DNA of 64,000 bases from Nocardioides glacieisoli (GCF_004137245.1 NZ_SDWS01000001.1:434001-498000); one strand, 5' to 3'. Shown: positions 8,329-16,362, numbered from the stretch's first letter. The notes: a model not told the origin generated them from the sequence alone. Numbers and translations: made by a program.

Positions 8329-10530
8329 TCAGACCACGAACAACGTGATCGTGGAGCCCTTCGGCACCTCGTCGCCCGCGCCCGGGTCGGAGCTCGAGAC
8401 GTAGCCGATGCCGAGGTAGATGTCGGCCTGCTCGGTCTCCACCCGGAACCCGAGTCCCTCGAGCAGCTCGGTGGCCGCCTCGACCCCCATCGCCTTCACC
8501 TGGGGCACCTCGACCAGCTCGGGGCCGAGCGACACCGAGAACGAGACGGTGTCGCCGCGGAAGAGCGTGCCGCTGGTCGGGTCCTGCGAGATCACGGCCC
8601 CCTCCGGGACGGTGTCGCTGTAGGACTCGTCGGTGACCGCGACCGCGAGCCCGCGCTTCTCCAGGGCCTGCGACGCCGTGTCGAACGACTTGCCGGTCCA
8701 GTCCCTGACCTCGATGGGCTTGCGGCCGCGGCTCAGCACGAGGTCGACCGTCGCGCCGGGCTTGAGCGTCGTCCCTGCCTTGGGGGAGGTGCGGACGACC
8801 TGCCCCTCGGGCACGGTCTCGCTCCAGCGGCCGACGCTCTCGCCGAAGGTGAGGTTGGTCGCGGCGAGCGCGTCCTGCGCCTGGTCCTCGGTCTGCCCCG
8901 CCAGCTGCGGCACGTCGTAGCGCTCCGGCCCGAGGGACAGCACGAGGGTCACGGTGCCGCCGTCGAGGACCTTGCCCCCCGGCTCGGGGTCCGTGGCGAT
9001 GACGAGGCCCGCCTCGACGTTCTCGCTGTAGGCCGGCTCGCCCGGCTCCGCCTCCAGGCCCGACGACTCCAGCTCGGCGCTCGCGGCGGCCTCGTCGAGG
9101 CCGAGCACGGCGGGCGTCGTGGTGTAGCGCTCCCAGCCGAACCACCACGCACCGGCGCCGATGCCGGCGACGAGGACGATCGCGAGCAGGAGTGCTAGCG
9201 GTCCCTTGCGCGAGCGGCGGCGCGCCGTCGTGGCGACCGGGGCGACCTTGCTCGGTGCCTTCCCCGACGGCGTGCCGGGCGTACGTCCCGGTGCCGGGCG
9301 GACGGCCTGTGTCGTGGTGGCCGGGTGTGACGCCGTTGCCGCCACGGCGACCGGCACGACAGCCTTCATCGGCTCGGTGACCGGCGCCTCGGAAGGGGTA
9401 CGCATCGGGACCGGGTGGCGCTCGAGGGCGGTCGTCCGGTCGGGGCTGCCGTCGTCGACGAGCCCCGAGTCGCGGGGGTCGACCTCGGTGAGCAGCGCCA
9501 GCGCGCCCGCGTCGAACGGCTCGGGCGTGGTGTCCTCGCCCGGCTCCTCCGTGTCCGAGGTGTCGACGGTGAGCGCGCGCCGGGGGAGGAGGTCCGCGGC
9601 GAGCTCGGGGTCGGAGTCGAGTCCCTCGCGCAGCGCCTGCTCGACCCGGTGGAGGTGGTGCAGCAGGACCGTGGCGTCGGCGGGGCGCTGGTCGCGGTCG
9701 CGCGACGTGCTGCGGGCGACGAGCGCGTCGACGTAGTCGGGGATGCCGGGCTGGAGCAGGGAGGGCATCGGGACGTCGTGGTGCACGTGGCGGTAGGCCA
9801 CCTGGATCGGCGACTCGCCCTCGTGCGGCTTCCGGCCGGTCAGCAGCTCGTAGAGGACGACGCCTGCGGCGTAGACGTCGGCGCGCGCGTCGGCCCGGCC
9901 GTCGACCACCAGCTCGGGGGCGAGGTAGGACACGGTGCCGATCAGCACGCCGCCGGTCGCGGTGTGCTGGGTGTCGGCGCTGACCGCCTTCGCCAGACCG
10001 AAGTCGGCGACCTTGATCCGGCCGCCGTGCGCCTCGTCGGCGATCAGCACGTTCTCGGGCTTCACGTCGCGGTGGATCAGCCCGGCGCGGTGCGCCGCGC
10101 CGAGCGCGGAGACGACCGGCTCGAGGAGCGCGAGCGCGCGCCGCGGCGGCATCGGCGCCTCCTTGCGGACCACGTCTCGCAGCGTGTGGCCGGGGACGTA
10201 CTCCATGACGAGGAAGACGGTGTCCTGACCGTCGGAGGTGTCGTCGCCCTGGTCGTAGACGCCGACGACGTGGGGGTGGTTGAGCCGGGCGGCGGCGCGT
10301 GCCTCGCGCACGAAGCGCTCGGCGAACTCCTGGTCGTCGCCCAGGCCGGGATGCATGATCTTGACCGCGACGGTGCGGTCGAGGCGGATGTCGGTGGCCT
10401 CGTAGACACTGGCCATCCCGCCGCGCGCCACCCGGGCGCCGATGCGGTAGCGGCGCTCCAGCAGGCGCCCGACCATGGGGTCGCCAGACACGCCGGGCGC
10501 TGCTGCGCGGGCGTGCTCGGGTGGCTCCAC
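8329..10530 (-). CDS. Ser/Thr protein kinase with PASTA domains (PknB/PknL type)
   Basis: Membrane-anchored eukaryotic-type kinase, 733 aa. Kinase domain residues ~20-290 show a Gly loop (RVARGGMASVYEA), the ATP-binding Lys (AVKIMHP), HRDVKPEN, DFG (VADFGLAKA) and APE (SYLAPELV). A Pro/Thr-rich linker leads to one membrane helix (LALLLAIVLVAGIGAGAWWF) and four extracytoplasmic PASTA repeats, which in this family bind peptidoglycan or muropeptides. The GTG at 10530 is chosen because GGAGG lies 7 nt upstream; the earlier GTG at 10575 falls inside a probable -10 box (TAGAGT, 10574-10579). Proximity to DAHP synthase and an Rv2175c protein matches PknL of mycobacteria, but PknL lacks PASTA repeats. 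Confidence 0.93.
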   Translation of the reverse strand: MEPPEHARAAAPGVSGDPMVGRLLERRYRIGARVARGGMASVYEATDIRLDRTVAVKIMHPGLGDDQEFAERFVREARAAARLNHPHVVGVYDQGDDTSDGQDTVFLVMEYVPGHTLRDVVRKEAPMPPRRALALLEPVVSALGAAHRAGLIHRDVKPENVLIADEAHGGRIKVADFGLAKAVSADTQHTATGGVLIGTVSYLAPELVVDGRADARADVYAAGVVLYELLTGRKPHEGESPIQVAYRHVHHDVPMPSLLQPGIPDYVDALVARSTSRDRDQRPADATVLLHHLHRVEQALREGLDSDPELAADLLPRRALTVDTSDTEEPGEDTTPEPFDAGALALLTEVDPRDSGLVDDGSPDRTTALERHPVPMRTPSEAPVTEPMKAVVPVAVAATASHPATTTQAVRPAPGRTPGTPSGKAPSKVAPVATTARRRSRKGPLALLLAIVLVAGIGAGAWWFGWERYTTTPAVLGLDEAAASAELESSGLEAEPGEPAYSENVEAGLVIATDPEPGGKVLDGGTVTLVLSLGPERYDVPQLAGQTEDQAQDALAATNLTFGESVGRWSETVPEGQVVRTSPKAGTTLKPGATVDLVLSRGRKPIEVRDWTGKSFDTASQALEKRGLAVAVTDESYSDTVPEGAVISQDPTSGTLFRGDTVSFSVSLGPELVEVPQVKAMGVEAATELLEGLGFRVETEQADIYLGIGYVSSSDPGAGDEVPKGSTITLFVV

Positions 10531-10573
10531 TGTCGACCTCCAGGCGCCGGACGGGGAAGGATCCAGCGCCACC

Positions 10574-10579
10574 ACTCTA
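10574..10579 (-). promoter_or_regulatory. Probable -10 box of the kinase promoter
   Basis: TAGAGT on the minus strand about 44 nt before the kinase GTG at 10530. It leaves a short leader that contains the GGAGG ribosome-binding site. Confidence 0.4.
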
Positions 10580-10647
10580 CGGAAGCGGTGCCTGCTGCCA
10601 CGCTCACGCGAGGGCTCCGGCGTGGCGCGGCTACGGTCGGACGGGGG

Positions 10648-11436
10648 TCAGGACGGGGGTCGGCCGTCCTCGAGCCGGTTCTTGATGGCCACCACGTTGG
10701 CGACGTACGTACGGGTCTCCGCGTAGAGCCCGTGCTCGCGGACCGCGCCGAGGCCCTGGTAGTAGGCGCCGATCTTGTGCGTACGCCGGTTCGTCTGTTG
10801 CGAGAGCACCCGCAGCAGCAGCACCCCGGCCTTCGCGTTGTCGCCTCGCGTGCGCAGCCGCAGCGGACGGCCTGCGTAGTGCTCCATCCACCGCGCGGTC
10901 GACGGCAGCACCTGCATCGCACCGATCGCGTTCGCGCTCGACACCACGCCCATCTGCCAGCCCGACTCCTGCCAGGCGATCGCCAGCGCGAGCTGCGGGT
11001 CGACGTCGAGGCGGCGGGCGGCGCCGGCGATCACGCGGCGCACCTTCTCGCGGTCGCGGTCGGGGTGCTGCCACACCGTCGGGCGTCCGCCCTTCGCGCC
11101 GCCGTTCTTCTTCCCGCCCCTGTCCCCGCCCCTGTCCCCGCCCTTGCTGACGACCGGGATCTCGATCCGCTGCCCGACGTGGAGGGTGCCGCCGTCGAGG
11201 TGGTTGTGGGCCACCAGCTCGGCCGTCCACGCGTGGAACCGCACGGCCAGGCCGGAGGCGGTGTCGCCCGGGCGGACGACGTACGACACGAGCCTGCGGT
11301 CGTCGGGCAGCCGCACGTGGTCGGCCTCGGCGGGCGCGGCGACCACGGTCGACAGCGGGACCGCGAGGACGGCGCCCAGGACGAACGCGGACAGTGAGCG
11401 GGCCGGTCGGGGCACCGAAGGGGACACAGGCGGCAC
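10648..11436 (-). CDS. Secreted LysM lytic transglycosylase
   Basis: Peptidoglycan-cleaving enzyme exported by a signal peptide (residues ~1-40, ending PAEA). A LysM wall-binding domain (SYVVRPGDTASGLAVRF, near residue 50) follows, then a Gly/Lys-rich linker and a C-terminal SLT/lysozyme-like domain. The catalytic Glu is in IAWQESGWQMGVVS near residue 155, with the family SSANAIGAMQVLPSTA segment after it. Length is 262 aa. AGGAG lies about 9 nt before the GTG start. It is adjacent to the PASTA kinase on the same strand, a reasonable pairing for wall remodelling. The leader upstream is short and I found no supported riboswitch. Confidence 0.9.
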   Translation of the reverse strand: MPPVSPSVPRPARSLSAFVLGAVLAVPLSTVVAAPAEADHVRLPDDRRLVSYVVRPGDTASGLAVRFHAWTAELVAHNHLDGGTLHVGQRIEIPVVSKGGDRGGDRGGKKNGGAKGGRPTVWQHPDRDREKVRRVIAGAARRLDVDPQLALAIAWQESGWQMGVVSSANAIGAMQVLPSTARWMEHYAGRPLRLRTRGDNAKAGVLLLRVLSQQTNRRTHKIGAYYQGLGAVREHGLYAETRTYVANVVAIKNRLEDGRPPS

Positions 11437-11531
11437 AGGGGAGCACTCCTCGTCTTGCCGGCTGCGCCCGAGGGACCTGGGGTCCTGCGGGAGGGAAGCG
11501 CGCCGGACGAGCCTTCGACGGTAGCGAGGAC

Positions 11532-11562
11532 GAGGGGCCCCGCGCGATGCGCAGGGCCCCTC
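11532..11562 (-). terminator. Strong hairpin terminator after the GH16-like gene
   Basis: Arms GGGCCCCTC/GAGGGGCCC (11532-11540 and 11554-11562) pair perfectly, with further GCGC pairing inside. It lies 43 bp after the stop of the minus-strand GH16-like gene. No T-tract. Confidence 0.7.
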
Positions 11563-11604
11563 GGGCGTGTCGTCGGTGCAGGAGACGTGGTGAGGAGACC
11601 GGGG

Positions 11605-12405
11605 TCAGCAGGCTCCGTTGAAGGTGCTCAGCTCGAGCTGCGGAGCCTTGATCGACTTCTCGTTGGGTGCGCGCATGGACCAGTAGCGCATCCAGTCCAT
11701 CTGCATCCGCGCCGGGTCCATCTTCTCGCCCTTCTGGGCGCGCAGCTCGAACTTCAGCTGGCGCGGCACCGGGTCGAGGGCCCCGTCGCGGCGCTCGGTG
11801 TTGATGACGTGGCCGTCCACGAACCAGGAGATGTGGTCGGGCGCGACCTCGACGGCGTAGGTGTGCCACCGGTCGTTGCGCAAGTGACGACCGAGGAAGC
11901 CGCGGTAGGAGTTGTTGGGCAGCGTGTGCACGTAGGACTTCACGGTGTTGGAGCCGAGCGTGAAGTTCTCGATGCCGATGTCGCGCCCGCCGCAGTTCTG
12001 GTCACGGGTGCCGCCCGGGACGAGCTCGGTGACGACCTTGAAGGGCTTGCCGCCCTTGACCTTCGACAGGGTGCGGGCCCGCATCCGGATCTCCCAGCGA
12101 CCGTAGGTGTTGCCCTTCAGGTCGAGCGTGGCCGAGACGCTGCCGCGCTGGGTGCTCATCAGGGTGAGCATGCCGTTCTGGGTGCGGACGATGCCGCGGC
12201 CGTCCTGCTTCCAGAAAGCCGGCTTGGGGCCGACGAACTCCTGACGGAACACGTCGTACTGGTACCAGCCGAAAGTGTTGCCGGCATGGACCGGGCCGGG
12301 GGCCCCGTCGTAGTGGTCGGCCTGTGCGGGGGAGACGGCCGGGGACAGGGTCAGTGCCAGCAGGCCCACGAGGGCGGCCGCGAGCGCGGATCTGAGGGGG
12401 TGCAT
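11605..12405 (-). CDS. Secreted GH16-like (laminarinase-fold) protein with altered catalytic motif
   Basis: 266 aa with a clear signal peptide (residues ~1-31, ending AQA). The body resembles the GH16 concanavalin-like fold: TYGRWEIRMRARTL, FVDGHVINTERR and a C-terminal WMRYWSMRAP strand. GH16 enzymes carry ExDxE or ExDxxE; the equivalent stretch here is RDIGIENF near residue 138, reading D-I-G-I-E, so nucleophile Glu and middle Asp are replaced while the last Glu remains. The protein may therefore be a wall-binding lectin or act differently. The chain ends in a Cys. The ATG start follows a TAGCGT box by 7 nt. Confidence 0.75.
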   Translation of the reverse strand: MHPLRSALAAALVGLLALTLSPAVSPAQADHYDGAPGPVHAGNTFGWYQYDVFRQEFVGPKPAFWKQDGRGIVRTQNGMLTLMSTQRGSVSATLDLKGNTYGRWEIRMRARTLSKVKGGKPFKVVTELVPGGTRDQNCGGRDIGIENFTLGSNTVKSYVHTLPNNSYRGFLGRHLRNDRWHTYAVEVAPDHISWFVDGHVINTERRDGALDPVPRQLKFELRAQKGEKMDPARMQMDWMRYWSMRAPNEKSIKAPQLELSTFNGAC

Positions 12406-12412
12406 CCCACGC

Positions 12413-12418
12413 ACGCTA
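12413..12418 (-). promoter_or_regulatory. -10 box of leaderless promoter for GH16-like protein
   Basis: TAGCGT on the minus strand, 7 nt before the ATG at 12405. Confidence 0.55.
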
Positions 12419-12484
12419 CGGATCACCCGTCGGGGTGACAACTCCGCAGGCCCGGACGACTTCGCTGCCGGACCCGCGCTCTCA

Positions 12485-12490
12485 TAGGGT
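12485..12490 (+). promoter_or_regulatory. -10 box of leaderless promoter for Rv2175c-type gene
   Basis: TAGGGT, 6 nt before the ATG at 12497. Confidence 0.55.
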
Positions 12491-12496
12491 GCGGGC

Positions 12497-12868
12497 ATGA
12501 CTGACGTACCACTCGCCGACCGCGACCTCGCCGCCCTCGTCCCCGAGTGGCTCGAGTGGAGCGAGGTCGCCGCGCTCCTCGGCGTCACCCCCAGCAAGGT
12601 CCGCACGATGATCCGCGAGCACGAGCTCGCCCAGGCGGTGTCCGCGCCGGGTGCCGGGCCGCGCGTGCCGGCCGACTTCATCCAGGACGGCCTGGTCGTC
12701 AAGGGCCTGTCGGGGCTGCTGGTCATGCTGCACGACCACAAGTTCGACGACCGCGAGTGCATCGCGTGGCTCTTCACCGACGACAACCTCCCCGGTCGTC
12801 CGATCGACGCGCTGCGCGAGAACCGCGGCAGCGAGGTCAAGCGCCGCGCGCAGGTGCTGGAGTACTGA
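12497..12868 (+). CDS. Rv2175c-family DNA-binding protein
   Basis: 123 aa protein with an N-terminal winged helix-turn-helix (WSEVAALLGVTPSKVRTMIR, residues ~21-40) and the C-terminal block conserved in the Rv2175c family (VPADFIQDGLVVKGLSG and WLFTDDNLPGRPIDAL). In M. tuberculosis Rv2175c is phosphorylated by the adjacent kinase PknL, which blocks DNA binding; a PASTA kinase lies 2 kb away here, so the same link is plausible but inferred. The stop overlaps the next gene's ATG by one base, so it is translationally coupled to the RNase gene. Confidence 0.92.
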   Translation: MTDVPLADRDLAALVPEWLEWSEVAALLGVTPSKVRTMIREHELAQAVSAPGAGPRVPADFIQDGLVVKGLSGLLVMLHDHKFDDRECIAWLFTDDNLPGRPIDALRENRGSEVKRRAQVLEY

Positions 12869-13368
12869 TGGCCGCGACAGCCACGGGTCGCCAGCGCTAC
12901 CGGTGGCTGGTGGTGCTGGCCGCTGCCGCGATCCTGGTCGTCTGGTTCTTCACGCCGACGCCGGGCGACCCGGCCAGCTCCGGGAGCGGGACGACTTCCT
13001 CCCCGTCGGCGGTGCCGCCGGCCACCTCGCTCGACGACGAGACCGGGTTCCCGCCGACAGCGGGCGGGGTCGACCCCGACAGCGGACTGCCCTACGTCGC
13101 CGAGGCGAGCCTGCCCGCCGAGGCCCGCGACGTGCTCGAGCGGATCGACGCGGGCGGCCCCTTCAAGTACCCCGGCAACGACGACGAGACGTTCGAGAAC
13201 CGTGAGGACCTGCTGCCCGACCAACCGTTCGGCTACTACCGCGAGTACACCGTCGAGTCCGCCCCGCAGGTGCGTGGCCCCCGCCGGATCGTCACCGGCG
13301 ACGGCGGGGAGTACTACTGGACCGACGACCACTACGACTCCTTCTCCAGCATCGAGAGGTCACCATGA
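12868..13368 (+). CDS. Secreted guanyl-specific ribonuclease (RNase Sa/N1 type)
   Basis: 166 aa, with an N-terminal hydrophobic export or anchor segment (WLVVLAAAAILVVWFF, residues ~12-27), a Ser/Thr/Pro-rich linker and a C-terminal microbial RNase domain. Catalytic residues of the RNase Sa type are recognisable: Glu in YYREYTV, Arg in GPRRIVTG and His in TDDHYDSF, all in the last 50 residues, preceded by ERIDAGGPFKYPGNDDETFENRE. It cleaves single-stranded RNA after guanosine. The ATG overlaps the stop of the Rv2175c gene (TGATG). The next gene encodes a barstar-type inhibitor, forming an enzyme-immunity pair. Confidence 0.93.
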   Translation: MAATATGRQRYRWLVVLAAAAILVVWFFTPTPGDPASSGSGTTSSPSAVPPATSLDDETGFPPTAGGVDPDSGLPYVAEASLPAEARDVLERIDAGGPFKYPGNDDETFENREDLLPDQPFGYYREYTVESAPQVRGPRRIVTGDGGEYYWTDDHYDSFSSIERSP

Positions 13369-13372
13369 GGAT

Positions 13373-13432
13373 CACCCCACAACGTTCTTCTCCTCCGCTG
13401 CGCTCCTCCGAACAACGCTGCGGGGACCCCGA
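13373..13432 (+). repeat. Start-codon-adjacent palindromic repeat, copy 1
   Basis: A 60-bp element shared with 41099-41163. Its ends pair (CCCCACAACGTTCTTC with GAACAACGCTGCGGGG, 13 of 16) around a pyrimidine-rich loop. It stops directly before the barstar ATG at 13433. There is no good Shine-Dalgarno in the sense strand; CCTCC in the loop is anti-SD-like on this strand. Confidence 0.8.
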
Positions 13433-13867
13433 ATGAGCGGCTTGGCGGCAGTGCTGGCACGGCACGAGGCACCCGGCATCCACCTGTGGTCGGGCGCGTT
13501 CGACGCCGCCGACGTACGCCACACGGTCGAGCACGCCGGGTGGGGCTTCGGGTACGTCGACGGCTGGACGCGCTCCGACACCAAGGCCGCCTTCCTCGCC
13601 GAGGTGGGCGAGACGCTCGGCTTCCCGGACTGGTACGGGCAGAACTTCGACGCCCTCGCCGACTGCCTCCACGACATCGGTGGCGGCACGGACGGCGTGC
13701 TGCTCCTGTGGGACGGCTGGGGGACGCTCGCGCGCTCGGACGAGAAGTCCTTCAGCATCGCGCTCAGCGTGCTCGGCTCGCGGGTCCACGCCGACCGGGG
13801 CGTGCCCTTCTCCGTCCTGCTGCGCGGGGACGGACCGGTCGTCCCGGGGATCATCCGCCTCGACTGA
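13433..13867 (+). CDS. Barstar-family ribonuclease inhibitor
   Basis: Intracellular inhibitor expected to bind and block the guanyl RNase encoded just upstream. 144 aa, longer than classical barstar (about 90) by an N-terminal extension. The barstar core begins near residue 50 and includes FLAEVGETLGFPDWYGQNFDALADCL, the helix and acidic surface that plugs the RNase active site. The ATG at 13433 is chosen because the barstar-like reading begins there; an earlier ATG at 13365, overlapping the RNase stop, opens only a 23-codon frame through the repeat element, ending at the TGA that overlaps this start. The repeat thus seems to have been inserted into a formerly coupled junction. Confidence 0.9.
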   Translation: MSGLAAVLARHEAPGIHLWSGAFDAADVRHTVEHAGWGFGYVDGWTRSDTKAAFLAEVGETLGFPDWYGQNFDALADCLHDIGGGTDGVLLLWDGWGTLARSDEKSFSIALSVLGSRVHADRGVPFSVLLRGDGPVVPGIIRLD

Positions 13868-13881
13868 GCCAGAGCTTGGAG

Positions 13882-14946
13882 TCAGACCGTCCGCTGCGTC
13901 GCGGCCGCCGCGAGCTCGGTGAGCACGACGCGCGCCTCGTCGTCTACGTCGGCGGCGGCCAGTGCCGACACGGCGTGGTCGGCCAGCGAGCCGATCACCT
14001 CCTCGACCTGCGCCCGCGCACCGGAGGCGTCGATGATCGCGCGCAGCTCGTCGACGTCCGCCTCGGTGAGCGGCGTGCCGAGCGCGTCGTCGAGGCGCTC
14101 GGCGTCGGCCCGCGGCGCCCCGTCGAGGGCCAGGGCGACGAGCACCGTGCGCTTGCCCTCGACCAGGTCGTCGCCCGCGGGCTTGCCGGTCTCGGCGGGA
14201 TCGCCGAACACGCCGAGCAGGTCGTCGCGGAGCTGGAAGGCCTCGCCGAGCGGGAGGCCGAAGCGGCTCAGCTGCTCGATCCGGACGCTGTCGGCGCCGG
14301 CGAGCGCCGCGCCGACGTGGATCGGACGCTCGATGGAGTACTTGGCGGACTTGTAGCGGAGCACGGTCATGGCGGTGTCGACGTCGGCGTGACCGCGGGC
14401 CTGGACCGACACGTCGAGGAACTGCCCGGCGATCACCTCGGTGCGGCACCGCTCGAAGAGGTCGAGCCCGGGGGCGACCTCGTCGGCGGCGAAGCCGGAG
14501 TGGCGGAGCAGGTCGCCCGCCCAGCCGAGGAGCAGGTCGCCGAGCAGGATCGCGGCGGCGGCGCCGTACTGGTCGGGGTCGCCGCGCCAGCCAGCCGACC
14601 GGTGCTCGGCGCCGAACGCGCGGTGGGTCGCGGGACGGCCGCGCCGGGTGTCGGAGGCGTCCATGTAGTCGTCGTGCACGAGGGCGCTCGCGTGGAGCAG
14701 CTCGAGCGAGGCGCAGGCACGGGCCAGGGCCGCCGGGTCCGCGGGCTCGGGCCGGATCGCCCGGTGCCCCCAGTGGCAGAAGGCCGCGCGGAACCGCTTG
14801 CCGCCGCGCACCGACGTACGCGCCTCGGCGATGAGGCGCCCGGCGTCCGGGCCGAGCGGGGCGAGCTCGGCCTCGCGTTCGTCGAGGAACGCATCCAGCA
14901 CCTGCTGGACCTGGTCGCGGAACGGTGCGGGGTCCCAGGTCGTCAC
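13882..14946 (-). CDS. idsA: Polyprenyl (geranylgeranyl) diphosphate synthase
   Basis: Trans-prenyltransferase extending allylic diphosphates with isopentenyl diphosphate, 354 aa. The first Asp-rich motif is HDDYMDASDTRRGRP and the second is QLRDDLLGVFGD; GGKRFRAAF is the early basic motif. Product length cannot be set from sequence alone, although C20 is usual for IdsA2-type enzymes. As in M. tuberculosis (Rv2172c/Rv2173) the gene is divergent from a MetF homologue. The GTG start is supported by a TAGGCT box 7 nt upstream. A CrtI-like oxidoreductase lies 3 kb away and could use a related product. Confidence 0.92.
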   Translation of the reverse strand: MTTWDPAPFRDQVQQVLDAFLDEREAELAPLGPDAGRLIAEARTSVRGGKRFRAAFCHWGHRAIRPEPADPAALARACASLELLHASALVHDDYMDASDTRRGRPATHRAFGAEHRSAGWRGDPDQYGAAAAILLGDLLLGWAGDLLRHSGFAADEVAPGLDLFERCRTEVIAGQFLDVSVQARGHADVDTAMTVLRYKSAKYSIERPIHVGAALAGADSVRIEQLSRFGLPLGEAFQLRDDLLGVFGDPAETGKPAGDDLVEGKRTVLVALALDGAPRADAERLDDALGTPLTEADVDELRAIIDASGARAQVEEVIGSLADHAVSALAAADVDDEARVVLTELAAAATQRTV

Positions 14947-14953
14947 GCGGGCG

Positions 14954-14959
14954 AGCCTA
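14954..14959 (-). promoter_or_regulatory. -10 box of leaderless promoter for polyprenyl synthase
   Basis: TAGGCT on the minus strand, 7 nt before the GTG at 14946. It is back-to-back with the metF promoter 39 bp away. Confidence 0.55.
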
Positions 14960-14997
14960 ACTACTGGGACGATTCCCGGATGAGGCGCGGTCGTCCG

Positions 14998-15003
14998 TAG
15001 GCT
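14998..15003 (+). promoter_or_regulatory. -10 box of leaderless promoter for metF
   Basis: TAGGCT, 7 nt before the ATG at 15011. Confidence 0.55.
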
Positions 15004-15010
15004 GTTGCGC

Positions 15011-15901
15011 ATGACGCACGCACCTGGACGAAGCATGCGCGAGCTCCTCGCAGCCGGCGAGCGGTCCTTTTCTTTCGAGTTCTTCCCGCCGAAGGACGAG
15101 GCCGGCGAGCAGCAGCTGTGGCAGGCCATCACCGACCTCGAGCCGTTCGGTCCGACGTTCGTCTCGGTGACCTACGGAGCCGGCGGTACGACGCGCGACC
15201 GCACCGTCGCGATCACCGAGCGAATCGCGCGCGACACCTCGATGCTGCCCGTCGCGCACCTGACCTGCGTCGGCCACACCACCGACGAGCTCACCGCGAT
15301 CCTCGACGAGCTGAGCGCCGCCGGTGTGACCCACGTGATGGCCCTGCGCGGCGACCCGTCGACCGGTCCCGGCACGCCGTGGACGCCCACCGAGGGCGGC
15401 CTGACCTACGCCAGCGAGCTGGTCGAGCTGATCTCCGCGCGCGCCGACATGCGGATCGGCGTCGCGGCCTTCCCCGAGGGGCACATCGACGCCGCGGACC
15501 TCGAGTCCGACGCACGTGTCCTCAAGGCCAAGCACGACGCCGGCGCCGAGTTCGCGGTGACCGACATGGTGCTGCGGGCCTCCGACTACGTCGCTCTCGT
15601 CGAGCGGGCGACCGCCGTGGGCGCTGACTTCCCGATCATCCCGGGGATCATGCCGATCCTGAACCTGCGCTCGATGGAGCGGATGGTCGAGTTCTCGGGC
15701 CGCCAGCTGCCCGAGGAGACCAGCGCCCGCCTCACGCCGTACGCCGACGACCCCGTCGCCCTGCGCGCCGAGGGCATCGCCATCGCGACCGAGCTCTGCG
15801 AGGACCTCCTCGGCGCCGGTGCGCCGGGGCTGCACTTCTACACGCTGAACCGCTCGAAGGCGACGCGCGAGATCTTCGCGAACCTGCGCATCACCGTCTG
15901 A
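15011..15901 (+). CDS. metF: Methylenetetrahydrofolate reductase
   Basis: FAD enzyme reducing 5,10-methylene-THF to 5-methyl-THF, which supplies the methyl group for methionine. 296 aa, the normal bacterial length. Visible: FSFEFFPPKDE near residue 20 with the catalytic Glu, VTYGAGGTTRDRT, HLTCVGHT and ALRGDP, all family signatures. The C-terminal GLHFYTLNRSKATREI is complete. The ATG at 15011 is preferred to the TTG two codons upstream because of the promoter spacing. The stop overlaps the convergent DinB-like gene by 11 bp. Confidence 0.95.
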   Translation: MTHAPGRSMRELLAAGERSFSFEFFPPKDEAGEQQLWQAITDLEPFGPTFVSVTYGAGGTTRDRTVAITERIARDTSMLPVAHLTCVGHTTDELTAILDELSAAGVTHVMALRGDPSTGPGTPWTPTEGGLTYASELVELISARADMRIGVAAFPEGHIDAADLESDARVLKAKHDAGAEFAVTDMVLRASDYVALVERATAVGADFPIIPGIMPILNLRSMERMVEFSGRQLPEETSARLTPYADDPVALRAEGIAIATELCEDLLGAGAPGLHFYTLNRSKATREIFANLRITV

Positions 15902-16343
15902 CGTAGAGGTCGCGCAGCAGGCAGATCTCGGCGCCGTGGTGGATCACCTCGACGCTCGTGAAGAGCATGACCCTCGCCACCGGTGCCTGCGCGAAGGCGG
16001 CCGGGCTACGTGAGCCCTGCGCCTCGGACAGCCCGAGGTCTCCCAGTCCGCGCACGCCCGAGACCCACCCCGCGTACGCCTCGTCCAGCCGATCCAGCGC
16101 GTCACTGGCGCTGCCGGGGCGTGGGAGCTCTCCCACGGGTGGCCCGTCGAAGTAGGTCGCGTTGGTCTCGGCGAGACCTTCGGTGACGTGCCGGATGCGC
16201 CACTCGATCGTTGTCCTCGGATCGGAGTGGATCGGCGTCCAGGCGAGCTCGTCGTCGGTCAGGCCGTGCAACCGCGGTCTTAGCTGGCCCTCCCAGTGGG
16301 ACTCGATCTGGTCGAGCACTTCCTCGGCGATGCTGATCGGCAT
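15891..16343 (-). CDS. DinB-superfamily (DUF664-like) protein
   Basis: 150 aa four-helix-bundle protein of the DinB/YfiT superfamily, which is unrelated to DNA polymerase IV DinB. Metal-binding histidines expected in this fold are visible at IRHVTEG near residue 51 and in EVIHHGAEICLLRDLY near residue 132. Members act as thiol-dependent metalloenzymes or stress proteins; no specific role can be given. The ATG start follows a TACCGT box by 6 nt. It is convergent with metF. Confidence 0.8.
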   Translation of the reverse strand: MPISIAEEVLDQIESHWEGQLRPRLHGLTDDELAWTPIHSDPRTTIEWRIRHVTEGLAETNATYFDGPPVGELPRPGSASDALDRLDEAYAGWVSGVRGLGDLGLSEAQGSRSPAAFAQAPVARVMLFTSVEVIHHGAEICLLRDLYVRR

Positions 16344-16349
16344 CGGGCG

Positions 16350-16355
16350 ACGGTA
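16350..16355 (-). promoter_or_regulatory. -10 box of leaderless promoter for DinB-like gene
   Basis: TACCGT on the minus strand, 6 nt before the ATG at 16343. It faces the TAGGTT box of the divergent gene. Confidence 0.5.
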
Positions 16356-16362
16356 GCGGAGC

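Noticed and set aside
11437..11520. Possible c-di-AMP (ydaO-type) riboswitch before the LysM transglycosylase
   Set aside because: Wall hydrolase genes in Actinobacteria often have one, and the GC-rich leader contains GGACC-like boxes, but the leader after the likely -10 is only about 80 nt and I could not place the conserved core.
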